Of a stretch of DNA of 64,000 nucleotides, positions 30,330-41,029 are shown piece by piece. The stretch is from Candidatus Sodalis pierantonius str. SOPE (GTDB lineage: Bacteria > Pseudomonadota > Gammaproteobacteria > Enterobacterales > Enterobacteriaceae): the NCBI RefSeq assembly GCF_000517405.1, contig NZ_CP006568.1, positions 3,534,001 through 3,598,000 on the forward strand, read 5' to 3'. Every line of letters begins with the position of its first letter. Positions within the stretch are counted from its first letter, which is position 1. A program made the position numbers and the translations under genes. The notes beneath the pieces were generated by a model, which had not been told where the DNA came from, ran no database searches, and worked only from the letters and a program-made list of their open reading frames with translations.

Positions 30330-31851
30330 ACACATACGCCGGATCAGGTTTTTATCAGCCCCATCTTTGTTGCGGAACAATTGGTCGGTTTTACCCATTC
30401 ATGGGCGCATTTCCTGGACATTGGCGGCACCCATTCTGGGTCAGCCACGCCGGATGCGACCGAAATCTTCCATGAAGGTATTCTCATTCCGCCGGTCAGA
30501 CTGTATCGTGAAGGGGTGCTGAACGAAGACCTGTTTCGCACCTTTGTGCGCAATTCACGTTTCCCCGACATGATTAAAGGCGGCGCGCGCCATGATGGCG
30601 GCGGTGGAGCTGGGCCGTTTGCGCATGGTCTAGCGGTTCGGCGTGGAGACCGCTCATCAGGCTTTCGACCAACTTATTCAACAGACCCGGGAATTCGCCC
30701 GCGCCCGGCTCGATGCCATTTTTACCCCCGGCAGCTATAAGTTTGCCGAGCTTATTGACCAGGACGGCCACGGCACCACGTCTATCGCCATCCGTATGAC
30801 GCTCACCGCCGCCGAGGGAAAGCTTGTCCTCGATGCCACCGATACCGACGATCAAACCCTCGGTCCGATTAATTTTCTCATGCATCCGTCGGTGGTACAG
30901 ATGGTCTTCGGCATCTATGCCCTGGCGGGACATCCAGAATTTATGTTCAACGAGGGGCTGCTGGGTATCATTGATGAGGTAAAACTGCGCGAGGGCAGCG
31001 TCATTAAGCCCCGTTTCCCCGTCTCTCTCGGTCAGCGCTCCGTCACCGTTTCGCGCGTGACCAGCGCCTGTCTGGGCCTTATCGCTGTTGCCCGTCCTGA
31101 TTTGGCGCTGGCGTCCAGTTCCGCCTATAGCGCCAATAAATTGCGCGGCGTGTTTATGGGCAGCGGCAAAGTCTTCCTGAAAACCCTGGCGATCGCCGCC
31201 GGCCAAGGCGCGCGTCCCGCGTCAGACGGGCCGGACGCGGTGTATTTCCTCAACCAGCAAAATTACCCCCTCGAGTTCGCCGAACAGAATTACCCTCTGC
31301 TTATGCGGCGTTACGCCATCAATCAAGATTCCGGCGGACCGGGACGTTGGCGCGGGGGCTGCGGCGTTATCCGCGAATTTCAAATAATCTCGAAAACCGC
31401 CTCTATTTCCATTCGCATGAGCAATGTGGACTATCCCGCCTATGGTGTTAACGCCGGCATGAGTGGCCGCTCCGGCTGGTTCGTGCTTAATCCCGGCACG
31501 CCCGGCGAGAAAATCCTGCCCAGCCTGCAAGATGGGGTGACGCTTGAGACGGGGGATATTCTGCAAATCGCCATGCCGGGCGGCGGCGGTTATGGCCACC
31601 CTTTCGATCGCGAACCGGACCGGGTCTTACGCGATGTGCTGGCGGGTTTTGTCAGCAGCGAAAGCGCGCTGGAGGACTATGGCGTCGTCCTGGATGTCGA
31701 GTCGGAGGCCGTTGATTTGGCCGCGACCCGCGATCGCCGCGCGGCGTACCGCTGGCCAACCAAATTATTTCACCGTCGCCGTTACTTTGATGCCGAAAAG
31801 TGGTGGGATTCTGCCGACGCTCTTCGCTCCTCCCGTCCATCGCGCGTTTAA
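30330..31851 (+). pseudogene. hyuB: Hydantoinase/oxoprolinase B subunit (HyuB), truncated and frameshifted
   Basis: This is one half of the ATP-dependent N-methylhydantoinase/5-oxoprolinase family. The frame enters at the junction (THTPDQVFISPIFVAEQLVGFTHSWAHFLDIGGTHSGSATPDATEIFHEGILIPPVRLY). It is shifted near 30600 after FPDMIKG and continues in another frame to 31851 (GSYKFAELIDQDGH, PINFLMHPSVVQMVFGIYAL, GGPGRWRGGCG, QIAMPGGGGYGHPFDREP). The N-terminal 80 or so residues are missing, removed by the neighbouring phage insertion or deletion. It is followed by hyuA on the same strand. Confidence 0.85.
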
Positions 31852-31868
31852 CCCAAGGATCAGCTATC

Positions 31869-33798
31869 ATGGAACACCTGCTTTCCGTTGCCGTCGACAC
31901 TGGCGGTACCTTTACCGATATTACCTTGGTGGATCGCCGCACCGGCAAACTTTTCAAGGCGAAAACCCCGTCGACGCCTGAGGATCCCTCGCTGGGTTTC
32001 GTGACGGGCATGCGGCGAATACTCGCCGAAACCGGCATGCGGGCGCAAGACATCAGTCACGTGTTTCACGGCACAACCGTTGCCACCAATACCATTTTGG
32101 AAATGGACGGTGCCGAATGCGCTTTGTTGACAACCACCGGCTTCAGACATGTGCTGGAAATCGGCCGGCACGACATTCCGCGCAACGAGAATATCTACTC
32201 ATGGGTAAAGCCGACGCGGCCGGTACCGGTGGAACGCATCTATGAAGTGGACGGCCGTATGGATTTTGAAGGGCATGAACTGGCGCTGCTCTGTGAAGAG
32301 CAGGTGCGCGCCGCCATTGCCCGCATCAAGCAACGCAACATCAAGGCCATCGCGGTGTTCTATCTGCATTCTTACGCCAATGCCCGCCATGAGCAGCGGA
32401 CCCGAGATATTATCGCGCAAGCGTACCCGCAGGCGCTGGTCTCCTTGTCATTTGAAGTCTTGCCCACCTTTCGGGAATTCGAGCGCAGCATGGCGACGCT
32501 GCTCAACTGTTACGTGATGCCAAAAGTCTCGCGTTATGTCACCCGCCTGGAACAACGCATCGTCGACGAGGAGGTTAACGGCCGTTTGCTGCTGATGAAA
32601 TCCAGCGGCGCCGGGCCGGAAAGAACAAGCTGATTTCCTTTGATGTCGGCGGCACCTCGGCGGACATCTGCCTTATCAACGGCGGAGATGCCAATGTCAC
32701 CACCGAAGGCCACGTCGGCGACTGGCCGCTCAGCCTGCCGATGATCGATATCCATACCATTGGCGCCGGCGGCGGTTCGATTGCCCGCTTCGTCAACGGC
32801 GCGTTAATGGTAGGGCCGATGAGCGCGGGCGCCATGCCGGGGCCCGTTTGCTACGGTCGCGGCGGCACCGAGCCTACGGTGACGGACGCGCATCTGGTGC
32901 TCGGCCATTTGACGCCCCGCCTGTTAAACGGTGAAATGACGCTGGATGTTACGGCGGCGGCCAAAGCGATTGAAGAATGCATTGCCAAGCCGCTGGGGCT
33001 GACCGTGGAAGACGCCGCAAGCGGCATCATCGATATCGCCAACAATAATATGATGGGCGCCATACGCGAAGTTTCGGTGGTGCGCGGCTATGACCCGGCC
33101 GATTTCGCCCTGGTGCCGTTCGGCGGCGCTGGCCCGCTGCACAGCGGTTTCTTAACCCGCCTGTTAGGCATGAAGGCGGCGTGCTATCGAGTCTGGGGCT
33201 GCTCTCCTCCGATCTGAAAAACGATTTTTCCGTGACCTGTATCCTGCGGGCGCCTGATTATGATCTTGATCGCTTGGCGCGCGCGTTCAGCGAACTGAAC
33301 GCCGGCGCTGTCGCCTGGCTTGACGCGGAGCAGGTGCCGGCCGAAGGCCGAACGATTGAGTGGTATGTGGGTATGCACTATATCCATCAGGGTTTTGAAC
33401 TGACCATACCTTGGCAAGGCAGCGACGAGACGCCGGCGGAGCTTCAGCGGGCGATTGACGGTTTTCATGCGGCGCATCACCAACTGTATACGTTCTCGCA
33501 GCCTGAAATGCCGGTGGAAGTGGTGCTGGCCCGCGTTAAAGCGACCGGGCGGCTGGCGAAACCGCAATTACCCACCCTCGCGGCAGCGGGTGCGCCGGCG
33601 ATGCGCGGCAGCCAGCGGGTTTATGCCGGCGGGGAATGGCAAGATTGTCCTATCTATGAACGGGTCCGGCTCGGCGCTGAAGCGCTTATCGCGGGGCCGG
33701 CCATTATCGAACAATTGGATGCGACCACCTATCTGCTGCCGGGACAAATCGCCCGGGTGGACGCTTATGGCAATCTTATTGTGCGCGAGGGTGGTTAA
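31869..33798 (+). pseudogene. hyuA: Hydantoinase/oxoprolinase A subunit (HyuA), internal deletion and frameshifts
   Basis: ATG at 31869 gives the ATP-binding start LSVAVDTGGTFTDITLVD. The frame runs to SSGAGPE near 32620. There a deletion of about 60 codons seems to have occurred, because the phosphate-binding ISFDVGGTSADICLI follows at once in another frame. A second shift near 33180 separates FGGAGPLHSGFLTRLLGMK from LSSLGLLSSDLKNDF. The rest to 33798 is normal (YERVRLGAEALIAGPAIIEQLDATTYLLPG). With hyuB it would have hydrolysed hydantoins or 5-oxoproline. The next gene follows after 3 bp. Confidence 0.85.
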
Positions 33799-33801
33799 GC
33801 G

Positions 33802-34870
33802 ATGGCCAGGCCAAAATCCCTCATTGATGTTCACGACCTACAAACGGTCTATGACACCGAAGACGGTGTGGTGCGGGCCGTTGATGGCGTCAGCTTCCAG
33901 GTTCAGGCGGGCGAGACGCTGGCTATTGTCGGTGAGTCCGGTTGCGGCAAAAGTCAAACCTGCTTGTCCATCATGCGTTTGATTGAGAAACCGGGCAGAA
34001 TTGCCGGCGGGACAATTGTATTTCGCGGCCGTCATCTGCTCGCTTATTCGGAAAAAGAGATGACCGGCCTGCGCGGTAATCATATCTCTATGATCTTTCA
34101 AGAGCCGATGACGTCGCTGAATCCCATTTTTACCATAGGGTCACAGTTATCCGAAGCCATCCGCCTGCATCAGGGCCTGTCGCGTCGCGTCGCGGCACGG
34201 GAGGCAGTTGAGGCGCTGCGTCTGGTGGGCATTCCCTCGCCGGAACGGCGCGTGCGGGATTACCCGCACCAGCTTTCAGGCGGTATGCGGCAGCGGGTCA
34301 TGATTGCGATGGCGCTATTTACCCATCCCGACCTGCTTATCGCCGACGAACCGACCACCGCTCTGGATGTCATCATCCAGGCGCAGGTGCTTGAGTTGAT
34401 GAAGAAACTGAAACAGACACTCGGTATGTCGATTATCCTGGTGACCCACGATCTTGGCGTGGTGACGGAGATGGCGGAGCGGGTCCTTGTGATGTACTGC
34501 GGCCGCGTGGTGGAAAGCGCGGATGTCTTTTACCTCTTTGCCCGACCCGGCCACCCTTCATACCGAAGGGTTGCTCAACGCCATGCCGCGTATGGATATT
34601 GAACAGGACACCTTGTTTGTTATTGAAGGCAATGTGCCGAATCCGCAGCATATCCCGAGCGGCTGCCGTTTCCATCCGCGCTGTATTTACGTTCAGGATA
34701 TATGCCGGCAAAAGGAACCGCTGTTACATGAAATGAAACCGGGACGGCACATCACCTGCCATTTCGCTCAGGAACGTCTCGAAGGGATACCGATTTCGTT
34801 CCAGGCGCCTCCCGCTATCGTTCCTCCGCCGCTGCCGGTTCCTGCGCGCAATCTGATGATGCGGACGTGA
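33802..34870 (+). pseudogene. Oligopeptide-type ABC transporter ATPase (OppD/DppD-like), frameshifted
   Basis: Walker A GESGCGKS (residues 45-52), Q-loop FQEPMTSLNP, signature LSGGMRQR, Walker B LLIADEPTTALD and H-loop THDL are all present. A frameshift near 34550 (after LFARP) throws off the C-terminal Opp/Dpp domain. That domain continues in another frame (HTEGLLNAMPRMD, then PSGCRFHPRC with its cysteines) to 34870. It starts 3 bp after hyuA, so it was part of one operon that supplied substrate to the hydantoinase. No permease genes are present. Confidence 0.85.
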
Positions 34871-34901
34871 AAACGCCGCCGTTGAAAAGAGGTCAAGCAC
34901 G

Positions 34902-35924
34902 ATGACATCACCTTCACCGCAGGCCGGCACCCCCCTTTTGCAGGTACATGACCTGAAAAAATATTTCCCCGCGCCAGGACAGCGAGGCACGATGCTCAAG
35001 GCCGTGGATGGCGTGAGCTTCACGCTGGCGAAAGGAGAAACCCTCGCGCTTATCGGCGAGTCGGGGTCTGGCAAAACCACGGTGGGCAAGACCCTCCTGC
35101 GTCTGCATGAGCCGACGGCGGGGCAGGCTATCTTTCAAAACGTCGATATCTTTGGGCTCAAACCCCGCCAACTGCGCCATTGCCGGCGCGATATGCAGAT
35201 TATTTTTCAAGATCCCTTTGCCTCGCTTAACCCGCGAATGACGGTAGAGGAGCTCATTGCCGAACCGTTCGACATTCACGGACTGGCGGCGGGCCCGGAC
35301 AGAACGCGGCGCATCGCGCGATTGCTCGAATTGGTAGGGTTGGCCACTTACCATGCCCGGCGCTACCCCCATGAGTTCTCCGGTGGTCAGCGCCAGCGTA
35401 TCGGTATTGCGCGCGCGCTGGCGCTCGACCCCAAGCTGATTATTTGTGATGAGCCGGTTTCCGCCCTGGATGTCTCCATACAATCGCAGATCCTCAACCT
35501 GCTGCGCCAATTACAACAAGAGCTGGAACTGAGTTATTTGTTTATTGCCCACGGTATGGCGGCGGTAAAGCACATCTTTCATCGGGTGGCCGTGATGTAT
35601 CTGGGAAAAATTATGGAAATTTCGCCGACGCGCCAGCTCTACTCCGCGCCGTTACACCCCTACAGCGAAGCGCTGATATCGGCCATTCCGGTGCCGGACC
35701 CGACCGTGAAGCGTCATCGCATTATTCTCGCGGGGGATATCCCCTCGCCGTTGAATGTTCCAAGCGGGTGCCGGTTTCATACTCGCTGCCCTTATGCCGC
35801 CTCCGTGGGGGAGAAGTGCCGCACGGTTGAGCCGACGCTGAGCGATAGGGGCGATGGCCGCTGGGTCGCCTGCCATTTGCGCCAGAAACCGCGCGCCGGC
35901 GACATAAGCGTTAAGCCGACTTGA
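34902..35924 (+). CDS. Oligopeptide-type ABC transporter ATPase (OppF/DppF-like)
   Basis: The protein is 340 residues with an open frame, ending with the family C-terminus (IPVPDPTVKRHRIILAGDIPSPLNVPSGCRFHTRCPYA). Walker A is GESGSGKT, signature FSGGQRQR, Walker B LIICDEPVSALD. The H-loop region reads FIAHGMAAVKHI where FIAHDL-VV-HI is usual. The histidine stays, but the D after it is changed to G, so ATP hydrolysis or coupling may be impaired. It is last in the hyuB-hyuA-ABC operon. Since every upstream gene is broken and no permease is present, it is probably non-functional in practice. Confidence 0.85.
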   Translation: MTSPSPQAGTPLLQVHDLKKYFPAPGQRGTMLKAVDGVSFTLAKGETLALIGESGSGKTTVGKTLLRLHEPTAGQAIFQNVDIFGLKPRQLRHCRRDMQIIFQDPFASLNPRMTVEELIAEPFDIHGLAAGPDRTRRIARLLELVGLATYHARRYPHEFSGGQRQRIGIARALALDPKLIICDEPVSALDVSIQSQILNLLRQLQQELELSYLFIAHGMAAVKHIFHRVAVMYLGKIMEISPTRQLYSAPLHPYSEALISAIPVPDPTVKRHRIILAGDIPSPLNVPSGCRFHTRCPYAASVGEKCRTVEPTLSDRGDGRWVACHLRQKPRAGDISVKPT

Positions 35925-36322
35925 AACGGCAACGCCAAAAAGTCACCCCAGACGGGAGCGTGCTTATTGCCCCCTCCTTGGTGCTTGTCATGGGGACAAC
36001 CGCCCAAGGTCGGACGAGGTTGGGCCAGGATGGCGATCGATACCTTACAGCCATGCCACCTCATTACCTTGCCGCTTGCGTTTTTTTGCGCGCTAACGTT
36101 TAAGCGCTAGGGAGATTAATTAAGCCAAAAAAAGCATTTTTTCATCGAATCGATATTTAATCGAAAGCACTAATCTTCAGCCTGATATATCAGCGCTAAT
36201 GACTTTTATCTTAGGGCAAGCGCAAGCGTCAGGTAATGGCCTCTGTTCTTCCGCCGGATTAGCGGTCACAATCAAAAGCTTTTGATTTATTAATTATTAT
36301 ATTGTTTTTATATGGAGAATTT
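35925..36322. other. AT-rich intergenic region
   Basis: About 400 bp with no gene. The last 200 bp are AT-rich (runs such as TTATTAATTATTATATTG) and likely hold the promoter of the following orphan gene. Confidence 0.5.
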
Positions 36323-36826
36323 ATGAGAACAAATAGCACAGCACCCTGTGGTTCCTTGTACGGCGTCAACCGTGGTGATCATGACATGCCCATCTGGCAA
36401 ATCGCTTCCCCTTTGTCACAGGTACGGAACGTAGAGCACGGACACAAAATAAATAGCGCGGACATGGTCAGAGATAATGGCCCGAAAATGAAAAGACCTC
36501 GCCTGCAAGCCGATGGCGAAATAATTGCTAAGCTTACCCATCTACGGCATGTTTATGGTGACGCAGATTATCATCGATTTACCCATTTGGATTTCCGTGA
36601 TGAGGAACCACAGCAGGTTCTTAGCCTGTTTGAAAAGGGTAACTATTATAATATGCAAAATGAACATGTAATGAAGTTAATGCCGGGAACGCGCGTTTTA
36701 CCTGCATCCTTAAATACCATCAGCTTTCGGATGATCCAAGATGCTGCGTTTCCTTTTGTAGACCAATTGGTGAAAGATGATGATTTTGATGGCTTATTTA
36801 AATTAAATCTACGCGTTGATATATAG
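36323..36826 (+). CDS. Orphan protein, 167 residues, unknown
   Basis: ATG at 36323 follows TATGGAGAATTT, a fair ribosome site. The start is MRTNSTAPCGSLYGVNRGDH. There is no membrane segment or signal peptide. The middle is basic (KMKRPRLQADGE) and the C-terminus is acidic/hydrophobic (FVDQLVKDDDFDGLFKLNLRVDI). Base composition is clearly lower in GC than yicC and rph beside it, which points to horizontal origin. The polar, Ser/Thr/Asn-containing N-terminus and AT-rich promoter would fit a secreted effector, but I see no family match. It is one of the few open frames in this block. Confidence 0.5.
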   Translation: MRTNSTAPCGSLYGVNRGDHDMPIWQIASPLSQVRNVEHGHKINSADMVRDNGPKMKRPRLQADGEIIAKLTHLRHVYGDADYHRFTHLDFRDEEPQQVLSLFEKGNYYNMQNEHVMKLMPGTRVLPASLNTISFRMIQDAAFPFVDQLVKDDDFDGLFKLNLRVDI

Positions 36827-37463
36827 GCGCACCGTTATGGGGATGGGTGTATTCATACTGCCGCGCTATTTTACCACCTTACAAACCATCGCCATTGTTT
36901 ACTCTTATTTTCGATTCACGCGCCGCTGGTAAATGGATGGGATCATGACGGGTCTTGAACCTATGTTGATGCTCGTGAATACCTCATCAATAATGGGTAA
37001 GTTGCGCCGGTCGTGGTTCTCCCTTTTTTATGTATTTCCTCGCCTAGGAGGACATTCAATTAATATTGCCCCTGGCAAAGACCGTGATACAGGAAATCGC
37101 AAACCTTTCCGGGTGGGGGACCCTACGTTTGAAGCGGCCACCAGATGAAACGCCGTTAATCGGCTATACACAATATTACCTCCCCGCGCTTTTATGGAAT
37201 GTGACGCATGCCATAAAGGTCGGTGTCAGCGAAAACATAAAGCATCGAAATCAGCAAAACAAACGCCTCCACGACGGTATGGATCCCCCAGGTCATTGGC
37301 GTTGACGTTCGATGATGGAACGGCCGTTTTTGCTACTTTTTTCGGGCCTAGTCGGCTGAAGCGAACATCGGCTCGCGACAGGTCGGACAGCCTACACCAG
37401 TACTATCAAACAAGCACGCCCTGGAAAAAGGATGTGGAGGTAGATAATGGACCGGTGCGGTAA
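36827..37463. other. Gene-free stretch, probably decayed
   Basis: About 640 bp between the orphan gene and yicC. Only short overlapping frames are present (for example 36933-37148 and 37066-37305), with no recognisable domain and no good ribosome sites. Confidence 0.45.
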
Positions 37464-38327
37464 TTACTCGATGTTTTGAATCTGCTCGCGCATTTGTTCA
37501 ATCAATACTTTCAGTTCGATAGCGGATGCCGTCACGCTGGCATTGATGGATTTCGACGCCAGCGTGTTCGACTCGCGGTTAAATTCCTGCATCATAAAAT
37601 CCAGCCGGCGGCCTACCGCCTCTTTTTTGGTCAAAATCTGGTAGGTCTCTTTAACGTGGGCGTCGAGGCGATCCAGCTCCTCCGCGACGTCTATCCGCTG
37701 CGCCAGCATTACCAGTTCCTGCTCCAGGCGATTACCGTCCAGCTGAACCTGGGCCTCCTCAAGCTTGCTCAGCAGTCTTTCACGCTGCCAGACCAGCACC
37801 GCCGGCATCTGCTGGCGCACGCTGGCCACTTCGGCGCTGACGCCCGCCAGCCGTTGTTCTATCAACGCCTTGAGCGCGTTGCCCTCGGTTTCGCGCGCGC
37901 TGATAAAGTCGCTGAGGGTAGCGTCCAGCCCGGCGAGTAATTCGGCGCTGATGGTGTCCAAATCCTGCTCTGCCGCGGACATGACGCCCGGCCAGCGCAG
38001 AATGGCCAACGGGTCGATCTCACCTTCGTCGCTTTGCATTTTCACCCACTGCGCGGCTTCCACCAATTGTTTGGCGAGTTTTTCATTGAGGATCAGCGCG
38101 CTTTGCGCGCCGGGATTTACGTCGAAGCGCAGATTACATTCCATTTTGCCTCGGGTGAGGCGCAGGCGGATGCGCTCGCGAATGGCGGGTTCCAGACCGT
38201 GGAATTGTTCCGGTAGACGTATGTAGGTTTCCAGATAGCGCTGATTAACGGAGCGCAGCTCCCAGGCGGCAGTGCCCCAAGTGCCCTTAATTTCACGCCG
38301 GGCGAAGGCGGTCATACTGCGGATCAT
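37464..38327 (-). CDS. yicC: YicC-family endoribonuclease
   Basis: The protein is 287 residues, the E. coli length. The ends are conserved (MIRSMTAFARREIKGTWG at the start, IELKVLIEQMREQIQNIE at the end) and so is the C-terminal DUF1732 part (KKEAVGRRLDFMMQEFNRESNTLASKS). YicC is an RNA-cleaving protein linked to decay of the small RNA RyhB. It is divergent from rph, as in E. coli. No lesion seen. Confidence 0.96.
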   Translation of the reverse strand: MIRSMTAFARREIKGTWGTAAWELRSVNQRYLETYIRLPEQFHGLEPAIRERIRLRLTRGKMECNLRFDVNPGAQSALILNEKLAKQLVEAAQWVKMQSDEGEIDPLAILRWPGVMSAAEQDLDTISAELLAGLDATLSDFISARETEGNALKALIEQRLAGVSAEVASVRQQMPAVLVWQRERLLSKLEEAQVQLDGNRLEQELVMLAQRIDVAEELDRLDAHVKETYQILTKKEAVGRRLDFMMQEFNRESNTLASKSINASVTASAIELKVLIEQMREQIQNIE

Positions 38328-38453
38328 AGGCGTACCCGTTTATTAAGAAGTTGCTGCGATTATAGCCCCGCAGCGGCAGGCAAGATAGGCATTAGGCGGG
38401 GAAGTCCGTATAATGCGCAGCCAACCCATGATTTGCGAGCCGGAGATATCCCT

Positions 38454-39173
38454 ATGCGCCCAGCAGGCAGAAGCGTACAGCAAGTACGCCCAGTAACCAT
38501 TACCCGCCATTTTACCCAACACGCAGAAGGCTCGGTGCTGATAGCATTCGGCGAAACCCGCGTGCTGTGTACCGCGTCGGTGGAAGAGGGTGTGCCGCAT
38601 TTTCTCAAGGGGCAGGGCCAGGGCTGGATTACCGCCGAATACGGTATGCTGCCGCGCGCGACCCATACCCGCAATCCCCGCGAGGCGGCGAAAGGCAAGC
38701 AAGGCGGCCGCACCCTGGAAATTCAGCGTCTTATCGCCCGCTCGCTGCGCGCGGCGGTGGATTTGAGCAAATTGGGCGAATACACCATTACCCTGGATTG
38801 CGATGTGCTACAGGCTGACGGCGGCACCCGCACCGCGTCCATTACCGGCGCGTGCGTGGCGCTGACTGACGCCCTGGCCTGCATGCAGAAAAAAGGCCAG
38901 TTGAAGACCAACCCGATGAAAGGATTCGTCGCGGCGATTTCCGTCGGCATTGTGGCCGGCGAGGCGGTGTGCGATTTGGAATATGTGGAAGATTCGGCCG
39001 CCGAAACCGATATGAACGTGGTGATGATGGAAGACGGTCGCATGATTGAGGTGCAGGGAGCCGCCGAAGGTGAGCCTTTCAGTCAGCAGGAGCTGATTAC
39101 GCTACTCGAATTGGCGCGCGGCGGCATTGACAGCTTGATTCAGGCGCAAAAAGCTGCACTGGCGGAAGCATAG
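38454..39173 (+). CDS. rph: Ribonuclease PH
   Basis: Phosphorolytic 3'-5' exoribonuclease that trims tRNA 3' ends. The start MRPAGRS at 38454 matches E. coli RNase PH; an upstream in-frame GTG at 38433 is not favoured. It has 239 residues, with EGSVLIAFGETRVLCTASVEEGVPHF, then GWITAEYGMLPRATHTRN and LDCDVLQADGGTRTASITGA. The C-terminus is complete, unlike E. coli K-12 where rph is frameshifted. pyrE, which follows rph in many enterics, is absent. Confidence 0.96.
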   Translation: MRPAGRSVQQVRPVTITRHFTQHAEGSVLIAFGETRVLCTASVEEGVPHFLKGQGQGWITAEYGMLPRATHTRNPREAAKGKQGGRTLEIQRLIARSLRAAVDLSKLGEYTITLDCDVLQADGGTRTASITGACVALTDALACMQKKGQLKTNPMKGFVAAISVGIVAGEAVCDLEYVEDSAAETDMNVVMMEDGRMIEVQGAAEGEPFSQQELITLLELARGGIDSLIQAQKAALAEA

Positions 39174-39984
39174 TCCGCCGCGATCGCGGGCAGTTCGCGC
39201 CTGTTTCGTGATGTTGTTCACCGCCTGGCGCCCGCTACGCTCGACTGATGATCAAGCAGCCGTTTGGGCGGGCACCTGCAATATCATGAGCCGGCCGCCC
39301 TTCACACTTTACATCCCCGCTACTGTTAGGGCCAATTGTCTTAAGCCGTCAGCGCATATCGCCGGCGGATAGATGATAATCCGCCGCTTTTTCAGCGGTC
39401 TCACGATACCCGCCGGCCCTCCTTGGGTGCCCTTGATCCTTCAGTCTTTCTCGCGATTGTCGTCGTGGCGCTGTTTAACCCGTCAGAAGGTGTAGACCAT
39501 CTTTAAGGGCATATCCGCACCTTTTATCGCCATAAGGGACAAATACAAGGTCATTAACCTGCCGTAGCTTGACGTTTAACGCTGTCTCTGCCGCCTCGCT
39601 TAATCGCAGTATTAGGGAAGGGGCGCCTGTAGGGGAGATTATCTATAAGCAAATTAAAACCCAGTCGGCTTAAGTAAGCCTAACCAGCCTAGCCGCCGCT
39701 ATTTGCGACTCGTGGTCCGATGGCACACTAATCCTATCCGTTTAGGCACGCAATTTGCGTTATCTCTGCCACAGTGACAATTTGCTGCTGACTAGTACCA
39801 TCGCGTGAATAATTGAAGGTAGGCAATAAATTTCTGTATCTATTATCGTTGAAGCTTAAGGTAACATTAGCAAACATTACATATAATATTAATTATATAT
39901 TTTTTAGTAAGCGTTTTTTATAGTGCATCTGAATTAGTCGGGGCTATATTTTCCTTGCAACAAAAATAATTCAAGGAGCTAGCA
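39174..39984. other. Gene-free region upstream of RhoGAP-like gene
   Basis: About 810 bp. The first part is moderately GC-rich with no open frame worth naming, where pyrE would be expected. The last 150 bp turn strongly AT-rich (TATAATATTAATTATATATT near 39890) and include the likely promoter and the AAGGAG site of the next gene. Confidence 0.5.
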
Positions 39985-40933
39985 ATTTACCCGATAAGTC
40001 AATCTCGTGATTCTCAAGCCAGCCAGGTGGGTCAAGCATCTCGTCAGATCACAGGGCTCGGTGAAGAAAAAAAAGCGGCCTCTTCAGGGAAAGGATTGAG
40101 CGTCCAACAAGTAGGGCAAAATGTACGGACGTTTTCCTCACTGGAAGAAGTTGAACAACATAAAGAACATCTCAATACCCTGAGGGCAGTCGTTATCGGC
40201 GATGTTCCCTTTATCTTGAAAGAGGTCGATGGCCAGATAAAATTTGTACCTGATGACGAAAGTATCCAAGCAAAACTTTAACAGGGTCAGGAAAAGAAGG
40301 GTGTAAATATTTATGAAGTCGCCCGTACTCTGAACGATATTATGAAGAAAGAGATGATATTTAGAGAAAATATCAAGATGCTTTGTCAGCGTCTTGTGGC
40401 GGACAGCAAAGAGGTTAATAATAAGGACCTCCTTTGCAAGTCGGGTAATGTTAGAGTAATTGACCAGGCTTGCGAAAAAATCGACCAAACGCTGCTGAAA
40501 GAAGCTGAGTTGCAAGCTCATGATATCGCAAGCATCTTTAAAAGGACTTTGGCTACTTTGTCACCGGTTACGCAGGACGATTTTGCGCATATGGCGACAG
40601 ATCCGCAAGGAGCGTGTCACAGTCTCGATGACACCATAGCTTATCATTACTCCTTGCAACCGGAAAAAGAAAATAATTTCCGGGTAATGCTTGGAGCGCT
40701 GTGAGAATATTTCAATTTGGACGGAAAGAGCGGAGGTGAGGTCATTGATAGAAAAAATGAGCTTAACATAATAGCCCCTAGGCTGTTCAGCAAAGTAAAA
40801 ATAGATTTGAACAAGATAACAATGTATAATTTGTCCGTAATCTGTAAGGCTGTACTCTCAAATTGGCGTAATGTGCACGGTGCTGATACATCTGTTACAC
40901 CGGGCACTCTGTCTAAAGGAGAAGACAATTCGA
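39985..40933 (+). pseudogene. RhoGAP-domain-like protein (possible type III effector), decayed
   Basis: One reading frame of about 316 codons is interrupted by TAA at 40279 and TGA at 40702 and cut off at 40934 by an IS903 fragment. AAGGAG lies 8 bp before an ATT (39985) that occupies the start position, so ATG to ATT is likely. The N-terminus is polar and Q/S-rich (YPISQSRDSQASQVGQASRQ). From about residue 148 it follows the RhoGAP pattern: LLCKSGNVRVIDQACEKID for GIFRVSG-..., HDIASIFKRTLATLSP for HxxASLLKxxLRELPEP, LQPEKENNFRVMLGAL for LPxxNxxTLxxLL, and NKITMYNLSVICKAVL for NKMTxxNLAxVFGP. The arginine-finger position is Cys (TGC, one transition from CGC). The domain call is mine by eye. 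Confidence 0.6.
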
Positions 40934-41013
40934 CGCTTTGTTGAATAAATCCGAAATTTGTGACGACTTTCTCCCTATCAGGGCGATTGTTACATGATGC
41001 GGACGCTGTTTGG
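40934..41013 (-). mobile_element. IS903-like end fragment (80 bp)
   Basis: Transposase-3' side terminus CGCTTTGTTGAATAAATCCG through GACGCTGTTTGG. The rest of the element is gone and an IS256 end follows 6 bp later. Confidence 0.9.
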
Positions 41014-41029
41014 GTATTGACCCTGTACA

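Noticed and set aside
36933..37463. Short overlapping frames before yicC as genes
   Set aside because: No domain, ribosome site or consistent frame; treated as decayed DNA.
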